Part shown: positions 24,101-34,782 of the stretch, one piece after another
How the letters are laid out: each line of letters begins with the position of its first letter
Position numbering within the stretch: the stretch's first letter is position 1
Assembly: GCF_001625305.1 (NCBI RefSeq)
Contig: NW_017804076.1
Coordinates: 874,030-938,029 of the forward strand
DNA length: 64,000 nucleotides
DNA from: Branchiostoma belcheri
Lineage: Eukaryota; Chordata; Leptocardii; Amphioxiformes; Branchiostomatidae
Reading direction: 5' to 3'
Made by a program: the position numbers and the translations under genes
The notes under the pieces: generated by a model
What the model saw: the letters and a program-made list of their open reading frames with translations, nothing else
Databases searched by the model: none
Told to the model about the DNA's origin: nothing

Positions 24101-27100
24101 CAAGGCTGATATCTCATTGCTTATTTTGTTTATTTATTGTTTTTGCTGTTGAACACACACAGCCAGGGCAGCCCAGCTAGCCAGTGGCTATTACAAAGGG
24201 CTGACCCTGCTGACAATACAAGAAAAGACATTACAATACATGTAACATATAATATGAGCAGCGTAACAGTCTATAACATTATTTTATGTGAATAAAAACA
24301 TTGTACATGTATAAATTGTTCTTCTAGAGTGATGACAGAGATAACATTTGGTGGTTGTCCTGAATAAAATGACTGTAGGATGCTTGTTGACTTTGTGTTT
24401 TATATGCCTATGAAATCTTTTGAGATAGATAATTCTAAGATTTTTTGTACACAAATTTGACCTATAGTGTTCTACTACAGGTGTGGCCACTGTAAGAAGC
24501 TGGCACCTGAGTATGAGAAAGCTGCCCAGGTTCTGTCCAGAGACGGCATCCTGCTAGGCAAGGTGGACGCAACACAGGAGAGTGACCTGGCTAAACGGTT
24601 TGACGTGTCAGGATACCCTACACTGAAGATCTTCAGGAAGGGAAAGGCATATGAATACAAGGGGCCAAGGGAGGAAAGAGGTAGGAACTAAAGTGTTATG
24701 ATACCCTGTTCATTTCATATCACTGTATATCATTTTCATGTCAGTTACATATATAGCTGTATTTTTAGTATTTATAGATATACATAAAGAAATTGATTCT
24801 ACTGTAATGGAATGGCTGTGGGCTAACTTCACTTCTGATCTAAATTTATGCAATCTAAAAGATAATTAAAGACATTGCTCCAAAGTCATGATTTGTTTTA
24901 ACAAATCACAAGTTTGGCAAGATTAACAGGGTCGTGTTTAAGTAATAGATAAATGGTTAATAAATAATATCAATAACTTGATGTTCCAGGTATCGTCTCA
25001 CACATGATTGAGCAGTCAGGGCCCAGTTCAGATGAGTACAAGTCTCTGAAGAATTTGAAGAACTTCGTCACATCTGACGCTGTCATCGTGGGCTTCTTTG
25101 AGAATGACCAGGATCCTCTCTTTCAAACCTACCTGGACTCAGGTATGAATGGACGTTCAGACTCTTTCCATGCAATCAAAAACTGCTCATAGGGTCATAC
25201 TTCTTCTCCCTTCACAGAATGTTGAATTATTTTTATTCAAACATACATGTATATGTCAAGTCTACCATCATCTATGAATCTGTTACAAGGAATGTAGAGT
25301 AACAACACTCTTTTCCAAAATAAGAATTAAGATATCACTGTAAAACATTGTTCATATTGAAAGAACAGGGCTCAAATTCCCCCTTGATGTGCAAGTTGGT
25401 GCAAGTGTAAATTTGATGCCGTGGACCTAATTTGTTTACTTGTCTGCACCATTGCAAGCTTTTTGTGTAAGTTTGCATGTGCACCTTTATCAGATATGTG
25501 ATTTGAGCCCTGAAAACAAGTGTTCATGGCCTTCAGATTTTTGTGCTAAGCACTTGACTAACATTATGTTAATGCTGGTGCTTGAAGTCTTGGAGGTAAG
25601 CCTTGCAAGAATGGTAAAGGTTTAAGACAAGTCTAAAATCTTCCCTTTGAACAGGTAATGACTTGCGAGATGCCTATGAGTTTGGCCACACGTTTGACGC
25701 TGAAGCCCGGAGCTTCTACAAGGTGAACCCAGGAACAGTCACCATCATACAGCCGGAGAAGTTCCAGTCTAAATATGAACCTAAGATCAGGATCTTTGAC
25801 AAGGTGTGTAGAGAATATAGCAACACTGTCCTGACTGTTAAAATATCAAAGGAAAATTACAGCTTTGTTGTGAACTTGATCAAGAGGTGACTTTTATAAG
25901 GCCTAGGAAAAAAGTGGTGTTTTCTGTTTCCCCACCCTACTGACCGTAATTTTTCAGGACTGCAACAGGAAATACGTTTTTTCCCTAGGCCCAAGGGTTG
26001 CTTCTGTTCTCTTAATTAGTTGAAAGTACATAACATCTTAATTCTAGTCAAGTCTGTTAAAATTTTATTGCTCTTTTACTACTTAAAATTTGAATATAAT
26101 ATGATACACCAGTCTCAGAGATGTAATAACATCAGTGTCTCATCTATGTCATTTTGCAGGCTGATGCCACTATAAAGGACCTTCAGGACTGGTACAGTGA
26201 TAACATCCGCCCACTGGTGGGAGAACTGACTACGCTGAACGAGAACAAGCGCTACGGAGAGGCACGGCCACTGGTCGTGGTCTTCTACGATGTAGACTTC
26301 AGCTTTGAATACAGAGAAGGTAAGCATGGATTTGTTGAAACCTGCTGCATGCATACTAATAGGTATTGTGATACATGATATTTTGTAATAAGACTAGTGC
26401 CTTGGTACAGAAAGCCATTCATTTAGAAGCAAATGCAGATTCAAGTTACATTTGTGGTTTTAATGATAATCATACTACATGTATTATAAAAATTTAATGT
26501 AATACAATTACTATAGAGTTAAGTTCTCATTTTTACATTTAACCTTCTCCCTGACAAAGTAGCTGTTTGGCACCAAATTTTCTATGTTACAGGGTTAGAC
26601 AGCAGGGAGAGTTTCTAAGTTGGTATTCTTGAACGAAGGACTACCCAGAAGAAGATTATTGGTAGTTATGCTACAGTAAGAGTATTCTTTAGGGCAGCAT
26701 TAAAATTATTACTGGCTCGTAGAAGTATATATGGACTAACAGATATGACTTGTTGATTCTTAAGCTTAAGTTTGACACAGAACTGTTTCTTCACTCCAGC
26801 CACTCAGATCTGGAGGAGGAAGGTTCTGGAGGTTGCTAAAGACCACCGAGACGTGACGTTTGTCATCGCTAAGGAGGACCTGCAGCAGGCCAAGCTGAGG
26901 GAGCTGGAGTTAGACGACAGCGGAGAGGAGGTTAACGTTGGGCTGTACGACACCACCAACAGGAAGTACCGCATGGAGCCGGACGAGTTCAGCGAAGATA
27001 CGCTGAGAGAGTTCGTCGAGGCCTTCAAAAATGGTGAGGGTTTTGGGGTATCTTTTCTTCTGTGAATAATTATATCATATTGGGAAGTGACTGTATAACT

Positions 27101-27866
27101 ATACTGTAAGGTTCTTTATTCAACTGTGAACCAAAGGTTTTCACATCCAATGTTTTGGTCACCACCAGTCATTGTTGCCCTGAAGGTGACAGATGATCAT
27201 GGAAATTTCGGATGTGAAAACCCCTGGTTGAAAGAACAGAGGGTGTATTAATACTTTCAAGCAGTTACTTTTGCTTGAGGAAATCCTTATTGATTGCTAA
27301 GATGCTGGTATTTGTTGTTTCTTGTGTAAATATGCAGTTACTACTTTAACAGTTTATATGTTGACCCCAAGACTTCCTACTTTGACACTGATTTATACCC
27401 TTTATTTGTGTCTTCTGCTTGATATTTTACTAAAATGTGTACTCTCTATTCAGGTGAGCTGAAACCAGTTATCAAGTCCCAACCCGTCCCCAAGAAACAA
27501 GGTGCCGTCACCACCGTGGTGGGCAAGAACTTCGAGAAAATCGTCATGGACAAATCCAAAGATGTCTTGATCGAGTTTTACGCTCCTTGGTGCGGCCACT
27601 GCAAGAAACTCGAGCCCATCTACAAGGAACTGGGGAAGAAATACAAGAACGCTAAAGACCTGGTCATTGCTAAGATGGATGCCACAGCTAATGACATCCC
27701 TGACAGTGCCTTTGAAGTACAGGGTTTCCCAACCATCTTCTTTGTAAAGAAAAATGATAAAAAGAATCCCATGAAGTTTGATGGGGATAGAGATTTAGAT
27801 GGGTTTGTGAAATACCTGGAGGAACATGCTACGGTTTCTCTAGGAATGGCAAAAGAAGAGTTGTAG
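21131..27866 (+). CDS. PDIA4: Protein disulfide-isomerase A4 (ERp72), complete, 10 exons
   Basis: ER-lumen thiol oxidoreductase that forms and shuffles disulfides in secretory proteins. Exons: 21131-21227, 22479-22680, 23118-23323, 23822-23960, 24481-24680, 24990-25142, 25655-25803, 26160-26319, 26800-27033, 27454-27866; all joins are GT-AG and in frame, giving 650 aa (human about 645). Residues 1-28 form a signal peptide (hydrophobic [10 protein letters not shown]), followed by an acidic stretch (about 33-62), typical of ERp72. Three thioredoxin active sites WCGHC lie at about 100-104, 215-219 and 559-563, with redox-inactive b and b' domains between the second and third. Each active domain keeps the cis-proline segment (GYPTLKIF twice, GFPTIFF). 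The C-terminus KEEL is the usual ERp72 ER-retention signal. Introns 2 and 4 both split the active-site Trp codon. An ERSE-like site lies upstream. Tail-to-tail with HROB. Confidence 0.97.
22795..23060. repeat. GC-skewed intronic repeat-like segment
   Basis: Within PDIA4 intron 2, G- and C-runs (ggccagaccccccaac, ggggggttcccccc, gtgctctcccccgtgctgcg) contrast with the AT-rich intron. The pattern resembles dispersed C-run repeats seen in marine invertebrate genomes, but only one copy is in this window. Confidence 0.3.
25366..25512. mobile_element. Small MITE in PDIA4 intron 6
   Basis: Perfect 12-base inverted ends CAGGGCTCAAAT and ATTTGAGCCCTG enclose 147 bases with no coding potential. No clear target duplication is visible. 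A hAT-like origin is possible from the CAGGG terminus, but unproven. Confidence 0.5.
25900..25991. mobile_element. Short palindromic element in PDIA4 intron 7
   Basis: Inverted ends GGCCTAGGAAAAAA and TTTTTTCCCTAGGCC about 90 bases apart. Non-coding, probably a miniature transposon. Confidence 0.4.
27108..27242. mobile_element. Short inverted-repeat element in PDIA4 intron 9
   Basis: Left part GTTCTTTATTCAAC followed by GGTTTTCACATCC is mirrored on the right by GGATGTGAAAACC then GGTTGAAAGAAC, with about 60 bases between. Probably a miniature transposon. Confidence 0.45.
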
Positions 27867-28580
27867 GAGTTACTTTTGAGGAAACACAGTACAGGTGAAC
27901 ATGTTGCAATATGACTTACACAGGCTTGGAGGCAGACTTTTGGGCATTTCAGTTGTGAATTGATATTTTAAATTGCAATGTTTCTTTTCATTTGTGTACA
28001 TCAGCTAGGTGTCACCAAAGACAGTATCCTCCTCCCTTTTCTTTGTTATTTGCATGCTATGTTTTAGTTGATACACTTTCATTTGGCCACAGTAAACTGA
28101 AGCATTCCAGTGCTGGTATACAGTTTGCATCTTTGTATGTATATTTGGAAATGTATGGCAGCTTCATGCTATACTTATAGGACCAAGTATGGGTGCAGAA
28201 CCCATGTAGATGCCTATATGTTGGGAGAAATAACATGAAGTCACAGAATGATTGTTTAAATAGTTTTTGTTTTATAGTTGTATCAGGTTACCAGTAATTG
28301 GTACTATGCAGGAGGTGAAATAGACATCTAATGAAATTAATTCTTGAAAGGTTTTCAAAATACGAAGAGGAAACCTTAATACCATTCTCTTTTTCTTTTA
28401 GCAGTTTCTTTATACTATTAGGTAAACCTTTGGTGATGTGTTTGTTATGAAGGGATCTCTCTCTGAAGCCTATTTTGTATGTATGAATGAATGAAGACTG
28501 AACCACCTCTAATTTTAGCACAGTATTTGAAAGATATGTTGAATCACTACAGGTTGTAGTGGTTCTATTAATGGGAATAA
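27867..28580 (+). other. PDIA4 3' untranslated region (probable)
   Basis: Follows the PDIA4 stop, is AT-rich, and reaches an AATAAA near 28576. No other coding frame is supported. Confidence 0.55.
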
Positions 28581-28581
28581 A
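28576..28581 (+). terminator. Poly(A) signal AATAAA, PDIA4
   Basis: The hexamer is about 710 bases after the PDIA4 stop. Other sites are possible. Confidence 0.45.
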
Positions 28582-28912
28582 GGAAGCTGCTAAGCAGAAT
28601 ATTTTTCGTTGTGTGTATTTTCCATATTATGTTAGTAGCAATATACATGTGCACATCTATTGGTCACCTAAAAATTGAACATGCACTTTCCTATCCATTC
28701 CTTATAAGTTATATAGGATCAACTCACCACCGACCGGCACCGTGTAATATTATGAAGCACCTATTGGTGACAATGACATCTTGACTTCTGTCCCAAGTTA
28801 CACGTTTTTCAATTTTTTCTCCAATTCATTTTTAATATCTTTTCTTTTTCGTCAACTTGATAATACATGTATTAAAATATCTTCAAAGTGTTTTTCCTCT
28901 GAAAAATGCTTT

Positions 28913-28918
28913 TTTATT
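28913..28918 (-). terminator. Poly(A) signal AATAAA, HROB
   Basis: On the minus strand AATAAA lies about 236 bases past the HROB stop codon. Confidence 0.4.
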
Positions 28919-29153
28919 TTCCTATAACATGGTGATTCCAAAATCAACGGAGTACTCCAGAGATACTTGTACAAAACATTGGCATATTACCACTGTAGTC
29001 AGAAGTTTCCACAATATGTACTTCATTATCAGTGTCACATGTAAGTACTGTAACTATTTCTGCCAATGCATCTCATTTGACATTAGTAAGGCAGTATTCA
29101 TGACTGCACAGTAGGAGTATATAATACAACCATCACATTCTGCAGCTTTGTCT

Positions 29154-32100
29154 TCAGAAGTCTCCAAACATTTCATCTCCTATGTCCTCAAGCAGCTCAT
29201 CCAGATTGTCTGAAACAAAAAAGCAAAAAATCTTTTACAACCTGAAACTAGAAACTCATAATATGCCACTTCATCAATATTGATCAATCGTTCATGTCAC
29301 ATAGCATTATAGAAATTTATTGAAAAGATAGCAACACCCATCAATGTAGCTTTGCTATAACTTAGTATAAGCTCAAGACAGAGGTACATGAGTTCCTAAC
29401 CATACATCCTGCCAAATGCGGGAAGTAGAACTTCATTCTTACCCAACTTGGCATGTTATGAAAAACAACACTCAGTCATTTGAACACCAAGACTCAGCTA
29501 CTACCTTCTTTCTGTTGTAGTTTGCCATGCAAAGGGCAAGCTTATAAATGAAACATGACTGAATAAAAGACATTCAAACTTACCGTCACCCCAAAGCTCC
29601 TCCACATTTTCCTGTTGCTTGCTCCCATCAGGTCCAGTGTTTTGCAGTTTTGACAGTGGCTCNNNNNNNNNNNNNNNNNNNNNNNNNNNNNNNNNNNNNN
29701 NNNTATCTTGTCCTAAAGCACTACTAAAAGGTAACTTTTCCACATTATGCCTTGGCTTCTGAGTGTTACCCCTCCCCACAGTAGTAGTTGAAACCTGAGA
29801 GACAACAGTCCTTGTACAGGTAGGACTTGTGTCCTGAAACTTCAGCCAGGAGGGTGGAGGAGACTGGTTCAGCTCGGGTGAGTCCTGGCTGGAGGGGTTG
29901 GAGGTTATGCCTGATTTAGTACCAGGAGGATAGACCTGGACTATGTTGTTTAGGGTGATGTTTAGGTAGTGGTTTCTGGCAGATGGACTGAATACTCCAA
30001 CCTGTGGATTGGAAAATAAGGGTAGACAATCATTAGTAACATACAGTGGTGCGAAAACTAATATCAGTGATAAGAATCAGGCAATAACTGTTGGATATTA
30101 TAAATGCTACAATTTTAAGTAAAACAGGTCAGAGATATACTTCTTCTTCACACATACACATTCCCAGTGATGAATAACTACAACATATCAAGAATGCTTT
30201 ATCTTCCTATATGCAATGTGTTTAAATCTGATAGGATACTAGTAGCTACTGTAAGTCTATAAAAGTGCTGTACCTGTCTGAGGACCAGAGTAGTCCCAGC
30301 CTTGATCTCTGAGGGATACTCCTCTAACACCTTCTGGTGTATGGTACCCTGCATCTCACCTGGGGATAGTACATTATACATGGTAAGGAGAGATCAACAC
30401 CCCATTCTATATATCTACATAATAAGACATCAACACAGTATTCTGTACTAGACACCAAAACCAGCATTCTAAACGATTCTGGTCTGATGCAAGAGGTTGA
30501 ATTACTGAGGTAGCCTCGACCAGGCTGCAGGAAGTGGCTGGAAAGAGTAGAAATTGTCCAAATAGACAGATTATGGCAGGGACTAAGCCTAGGAAAACAG
30601 TTTGCCATTCCCGAGGAACACATGTGTAAGCATCCCCTTCCTTCCCTACAGCAGCTTTGTTCTTGACCTTGTAATTTGTTCATGTAAGGTTCTTTCTGGA
30701 AAACACTACTGTGTGGCAGATCTAATATATAGCCTACGAATCACATTGTGGGAGACTTCTATGGCTTAATACCTGTGTGGTCTCTGAAAACAACACTTCC
30801 GTTCCTCCCATCTGATGACAACAGCTTCACCCACACACACAGTTGTGACACCTTTCCTTGTGGCAGTAACTTTAAACTGGCCTGTATCAAACATACAGAA
30901 GGTCAGCAATCATTATCAAACATGAAAACAAACTGTGATGAAATCCTACATATAGAACTGAAAGAGAACTACAGAATCTTATCAGATAGAAGATAAGGTA
31001 AAGTTGTAGAATATCTTAACTTACCCTCCGTAGGACAAGGGCAATGTTGTTTTTACCCAGGATGCAACTGGAGTTGTCCTCGTGCAGACCCAGTTCCTTC
31101 TTCATGGTATCCCATGATCCTTTCCTGGGATCTTCCTGGGACAGCTGAGAGCTTGACAGGTCCTGAATGAAATAGAACTCAAAGTTTTACCCTACCACTG
31201 CCTTAAAACTTACCACAATGCCTCACATTCACACAAATATTCACGCAGAAATGGACATATTCTTTCCAAGACACAAAGGTCTAAAAGCTACATAATGCTT
31301 AGGCAATGCTGACTGATCCAGGGTAAAACAATGCAGAAGAAATGTGAACTGTACTAATTGTTCTGGCAGATATGGTGTTGTTTCATACCTCATCATTAGG
31401 TTTCTTGGCCACTGCACTGTGGGAAGGTGTCTGTGGAGTTGCTATGGCAACATCATCCAACTGTTTATCCTCAGACTAAAGAAAAGAAGGAAGGGAAATA
31501 TGAAAACATCCCTGTTAACACTTTGATTCCAACTTGACTTTGACAAGTTATACTGTTAAAGCTCAAAAAAAAATTTAAAAAAGACTTCACGTGCACAAAA
31601 TCACCAATAATTCTGAAAGACACATACTACTTTTAGGCTGACAAAAGTTTCTCAAAACAAGAATGTAAAGCTATATCCCTCACCAGTTTCGGCAATATCC
31701 CAGCAGGTCCTGGGAACCTTCTCTTCTTGCCCCGTGGTGTCAGGTCCTTGGGTTTGGAGGCGTTACACAGCTTCAACAGTCTGGACGTACACACTGGGGT
31801 CCGGGGGGACAGGAAACTGCCAGGAGAACTGGTCTATATGGGCAAATATGAAGATCATAAACATTTTGTAGAAAGTATTGATAAGCATTGAAACTTGATA
31901 GTTGTGAATGTGTAACAGTGTTGTTACCATTGATTGGCAAAAATGGAGTTTGTTTTTTTGAAAGTCAACAAAATAGCCATATGATAATGATGAAAAAAGC
32001 TTTTACAAACAAAAGAATAGTTATGCTTTTCATTCTAAACTCAGTGACTATAGTTCAGTGTCTAATGAGAAAAAGAATAGAAAAACACCACTAAACTATA

Positions 32101-33903
32101 CACAGATAAAAAACACTCACTCCTTGTTGTTCAGACATTGTGCTTTGTCCAAAACTAGAGTTGTACAACCCAGAACTGGGTCCGTTTGGTGACCTCTGTC
32201 TGATGGGGCCTGCTCTGCCATGGGGCATTCTGGGACTCTGCTGCATTGTGGGAGTATACTGCATCCTGGGAGTCTGCTGAAACCTTGGAGGCTGTTGCAT
32301 CCTGGGAGCCGCCATCCCAGCAGGCTGTGGCATCCTTGGTGTGCCGTGTTGTCCTCCGTACCTCGGAGTAGAGGAAACACTCCCCATACGTGGGGCAAAT
32401 GTGTGGCCTCCTCTTTGTGGCAGCCTCGGTCCAGCTTGGGTAAAACTTGTGGATGTGACATGACTTGTACCAACAGTTCCGTGGGTACCCATAGTGTTCT
32501 GCACACCCGAAGTGCTGCTTGTAGGATTCCTCATTCCACTTGGTTTAAACTGTGCATTGGCTGGGTTCCTCAACCCACTAGTAGTCTGTATTCCAGGGTT
32601 ATACTGCACCGGTCCAGAGCTCACAGTTGATGGGAAACTGGGATTGTTTGCCTCAGGAACTCTTAGTTTCTGAGTACTGCTTACTTTGCTGGCAAACACA
32701 TAGCCTTTACTTACAGGTTTATTTTGTAAAGAGGCAAAGCTTCTTAACTGAGATGTGCTTGAGGTACTTCCAACATTAACTGCAGGAGTTCGAAGCTGAG
32801 TACTTGTACTGTATGTACCAGCAACATTAGGGAGAGAGTTCCCTTTGTTTAGCCCTGTTATATTATTGCTACCTTGCCCAGACCCATCCTTTGTACTGCT
32901 ACTGTTCACAGAGGGTCCTCCAAGCAGACGGGAAAGTCTTCCTGTAGTTCCAGGACTCTGGTTATCTGTAGGGCTGTTTTGAACATTATTGTTGGGCACA
33001 CCACTTACTAACACAGGGCTACCTCCTGTATTAGAAGGTACTGCACTACCTCTTCCACTACTAGTGTTTGCATCAAACACATTGTTTGGCCTAAGAGAAA
33101 ACCCAGTGCCACTAGGTACAGAAGGGCTGTTGGGGGAAGTTTTGTTGACAGGTTTGAAAACAAATTTTCCCAGTTTCTTGCCTGCTGGGGACTGTGTTGT
33201 GCCTGAGTCTGCTACAGGCATTCTGAGTCCACTGGTACTCTGGGTTTGATTGCTTGAAGAACCGAGTCCTTGTATTTTGTTCAGAATGGCTTGCGATCTC
33301 CCTTGCATAGAAGGTCCACCAACATTGTGTGCAGTGCCTCCTATCTTTTGTTCCATGCATTGCAGTCTACTGCTGCCTTCAGCAGTACTACTTTCTGAGG
33401 GACTGTTTGAGGTCTTTGGCTGTTTTTTTGGCGGTTGAACTCCAAGAATGGGGGAGTCACTTGATCGCCTTTTGGTTAAAAACGATCCGATACTGTCATC
33501 ACCAAAGTCATCATCAAAAGCTCCCAGGAAAGATGAGTTGATGTTGGCTTGAGGAGGTTGATCTGGAGTCTTGTAGTCCACTGTAGGTTTCTTGTTGAAA
33601 GTAGTTTTTGTGATCAGGTTGTTGTTCTGCTGCTGTAAGGGTCTGGAGTTGGTAGAGTTGGCCATGGATGTGGCAGGAGCCATACTAGCTGATTCTGCTA
33701 GTAAGAAGTCCTGAAATCATAATACATGTGTTAGATATTGGTGATCTGATTAACATTCATTCAACCTTTGACAACTTCCATAATTTAGATGAAACAGAAA
33801 CTGCAATTATAAATGTAAGTTGATGACGTAAGAAGTTGAGTACCTCATCTCCAAGATCCAAGTCGTCATCACCAATGCTGAACAAACCACCTTGTCCAGC
33901 CAT
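29154..33903 (-). CDS. HROB: Homologous recombination OB-fold protein (HROB/MCM8IP), 9 exons
   Basis: In vertebrates HROB binds and activates the MCM8-MCM9 helicase during homologous recombination and crosslink repair. Exons (minus): 33903-33844, 33710-32121, 31833-31684, 31475-31389, 31162-31025, 30881-30773, 30359-30274, 30001-29584, 29209-29154; all joins are GT-AG and in phase, about 897 aa. Diagnostic matches to human HROB: an acidic N-terminus with DEDFL, KKRRFPGPAGILP (about 586-598), a TPQTPSH motif (about 613-619), then the OB-fold region with SVVFRDHTGEMQGTIH (about 702-719) and FSPSARNHYLN (about 744-754), and an acidic tail DNLDELLEDI. The 530-codon second exon is a Ser/Thr/Gly/Asn/Pro-rich disordered insert, making the protein longer than human (647). 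A gap (29663-29703, 41 N) interrupts the last large exon, so its length there is uncertain. Divergent from the RING gene. Confidence 0.93.
29663..29703. other. Assembly gap (41 N) inside HROB exon 8
   Basis: The frame before and after the gap agrees only if the gap length is right modulo 3, which it is as drawn (the downstream peptide and the last exon match HROB). Confidence 0.95.
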
Positions 33904-34782
33904 CTTGGCACTCAGAACTGGAACAATTTTGAGAAGGAAAATGACATAAATTGATTTTGAATAACAATAGCAATCAAGCATCAAGGAAAGACGGTTTGTT
34001 TGGGACGACTACATCACACGTCATCAGAAATTTGACAGTAGGAGGGTCTTCCGACTACCTTGGTCATTTCTAAAGAAAATTATTAACTCTTGGGCATCCA
34101 AACTTTAAACTTTTTGTCTCTCTCCGACCGGCCAAAGACCAAGCAAGCCCCCCTCCCCGCAAACTTTTATGCGTGAACTTACCGCACGAGCTGAGTGTTC
34201 AGTGCTGCATTAGAAACAACAAAGTTTAACACATTGTTCTAAAAATCAGTTTGTTTCATCTGCCACGTGTAAAGCCCATCCAGAACGGGACTGTAGTTGA
34301 AACTAAAGCTGATTTTTGCTGGCCGCGGAAAACTCTGAGGATTTTTAAAATGGCCGCTTTCTCTGTCATCTCGGAGAATCTCGCAAACTTTCAAGCATCG
34401 CGAGATTTTGCAAAGCTAGAAGATCACATTCCTCAAGGGGAGGGATACAAAATTTGTCTCATATAAATATCAACAAAAGAAAGTTTACAAGTGAGTAAAC
34501 AGTTTCACAGATATCTTTTTTTTTATATTGTGATTTATATCTTACAAGAAAATGTTATGAATGCAATCTAATTTTGAGAAATATTAATTTTCATCGAAAT
34601 TATTCAAAGAGTAACATTACCTATGTATGAATGGTGTGATCCGAAAATACCGCGGTCGAAATGAAAATGTTGCCAAGGTAGCAGAGGAAAATGGGAGTAA
34701 ATCCCCCTGCGTTTTCTGGCTAAATTACGCTTTAACACTTTTCTAAGTCCTGGAAGACCTTCAGTCAACACACGCCTTGAAA
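33904..34782. promoter_or_regulatory. Head-to-head intergenic region, HROB / RING gene
   Basis: About 880 bases separate the two divergent start codons, including both leaders. GC-richer segments lie at 34090-34380. It probably holds a bidirectional or two closely spaced promoters. No TATA box is obvious. Two plus-strand short frames here lack support. Confidence 0.45.

Noticed and set aside
32220..32630. Plus-strand frame of 136 codons
   Set aside because: Shadow of the HROB second exon, whose splice sites and neighbours fit the minus strand.
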